Below are positions 5,153 through 5,810 of a stretch of 5,810 nucleotides of DNA, piece after piece. Below the pieces are notes generated by a model. It ran no database searches, was not told the origin of the DNA, and saw only the letters and a list, made by a program, of their open reading frames with translations. Both the position numbers and the translations under genes were made by a program. Source of the stretch: SBAX01 sp964421865 (lineage in GTDB: Bacteria > Planctomycetota > Phycisphaerae > UBA1845); the NCBI GenBank assembly GCA_964421865.1, contig CAYQZH010000272.1:1-5810 (forward strand), given 5' to 3'. Numbering within the stretch: the first letter of the stretch is position 1; each line of letters begins with the position of its first letter.

Positions 5153-5810
5153 ACGCGATCATGGCTTTGGCGACGAAGGACCTGCGGTTGCTCATCCGCG
5201 ACAAGGCGGGGTTCTTTTTCACGTTCTTCTTCCCATTGCTCTACGCGGTCTTCTTCGGGGCCATTTTCTCCGGCCCGGGTACGAGTGCGACGGGGATGAA
5301 GATTGTCGTCGTCGATGAGGACGACACGGAGGGATCGAAGAGGTTCATCCGCGAGCTGAACGATTCGCCCGAATTGGATGTGGAGATCGCCGATCGGCAG
5401 GCGGCGACGGATTCGGTGCGTCGCGGGCGGAGGGTGGGGTACGTCGTGCTGCCCACGGGTTTCGGGAGGGCCCGTGGTCGGGTCTTCGGCGGCGAACAGG
5501 TCAAGATCGAGACGGGGGTCGATCCGGCCCGCAAGGCGGAAGCGGGCATGTTGCAGGGGATCCTCACCAAGTACCTATACCAGGGAATCCAGGACGCCTT
5601 CGCCAACCCGGATAAGATGCACGCGCAGATCAACGAATCGCTCGCCGAGGTGCAGACCGCCCAAGACATGGACCCCGCGGCCAAGGCCACGTTGCAATGG
5701 TTCCTGCCCATGATCGACCGCTTCATGCGCGAGCTTCCCACCGGTCAGTCCGCGTCCGGGCTGACCACCACGCCGCCGAACTCAAGGGTCCGGCGGCTGA
5801 CGGGATGGCA
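5149..5810 (+). CDS. ABC-2 type exporter permease, N-terminal part (runs off window)
   Basis: The frame opens at ATG 5149 in the ATGA overlap with the ATPase gene and stays open for 220 codons to the window edge, with no stop seen. GGGAG (5133-5137) lies 11 nt upstream. The N-terminus MNAIMALATKDLRLLIRDK is the amphipathic lead-in typical of ABC-2 permeases. It is followed by one membrane segment rich in Phe (about residues 20-41, AGFFFTFFFPLLYAVFFGAI). From about residue 50, KIVVVDEDDTEGSKRFIREL begins a large hydrophilic domain that fills the rest of the visible protein. This arrangement, a first helix followed by an extracytoplasmic domain before the remaining helices, is that of the ABC2_membrane_3/NatB-like group. 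The remaining membrane helices should lie beyond 5810. It should pair with the ATPase immediately upstream; the substrate (drug, lipid, sodium or peptide) cannot be inferred. Confidence 0.85.
   Translation, partial: MNAIMALATKDLRLLIRDKAGFFFTFFFPLLYAVFFGAIFSGPGTSATGMKIVVVDEDDTEGSKRFIRELNDSPELDVEIADRQAATDSVRRGRRVGYVVLPTGFGRARGRVFGGEQVKIETGVDPARKAEAGMLQGILTKYLYQGIQDAFANPDKMHAQINESLAEVQTAQDMDPAAKATLQWFLPMIDRFMRELPTGQSASGLTTTPPNSRVRRLTGW

Noticed and set aside
5241..5741. A 166-codon - strand frame inside the permease gene
   Set aside because: It is antisense to the ABC-2 permease, whose N-terminus, membrane segment and coupling to the ATPase are clear. The shadow translation is Ser/Pro/Arg-rich and matches nothing recognisable.
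5750..5810. Possible frameshift near the end of the visible permease
   Set aside because: The last ~18 residues (SGLTTTPPNSRVRRLTGW) look unlike the rest, and another frame also stays open. But the main frame keeps high GC at third positions and has no stop, and this linker is variable in the family. The edge is too short to judge.
279..5810. A linked multi-gene system or genomic island joining helicase, manC, ruvX and the ABC exporter
   Set aside because: All are common housekeeping or transport families with full motifs. There is no integrase, tRNA junction or visible composition shift, and only the last two genes overlap. I see co-directional neighbours, not a new system.

Overview
The window is a GC-rich bacterial chromosomal segment with five convincing protein genes, all on the + strand, and one decayed gene start on the - strand at the left edge. 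The remnant begins like the Hanks-type Ser/Thr kinases that are abundant in Planctomycetota, Acidobacteriota and related phyla. Shine-Dalgarno sites are weak throughout. The interspersed GTCATGCTGAGCG-type repeat is of a kind common in large environmental genomes. Together these suggest a Planctomycetota-like or neighbouring environmental lineage. That placement is inference, because there is no rRNA or other phylogenetic marker that I can place by eye.

Layout, left to right. Positions 44-190 (-) hold the first ~28 residues of a Ser/Thr kinase (glycine-rich loop), followed by a frameshift and a stop; the rest of the kinase is absent from the window. An 88-bp divergent spacer (191-278) has weak promoter-like boxes in both directions. 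Positions 279-2468 encode a complete UvrD/PcrA-type superfamily 1A DNA helicase. After 46 bp comes a single-domain GTP:mannose-1-phosphate guanylyltransferase (2515-3585). A 220-bp spacer (3586-3805) carries a palindromic interspersed repeat of about 120 bp with 12-bp terminal inverted repeats and a T-run that could end transcription. Then follow the YqgF/RuvX pre-16S rRNA nuclease (3806-4240), an ABC exporter ATPase (start uncertain; about 4289-5152), and, overlapping it by ATGA, the N-terminal part of its ABC-2 permease, which runs off the window at 5810.

Functionally this is mostly housekeeping: DNA repair/replication helicase, GDP-mannose supply for glycan synthesis, rRNA maturation, and a two-gene ABC-2 exporter. 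Only the ATPase/permease pair is clearly one functional unit. The other genes are co-directional neighbours with no evident shared pathway. I see no phage, CRISPR, toxin-antitoxin, insertion sequence or novel multi-gene system. The items most worth a second look are the kinase remnant and the intergenic palindromic repeat.
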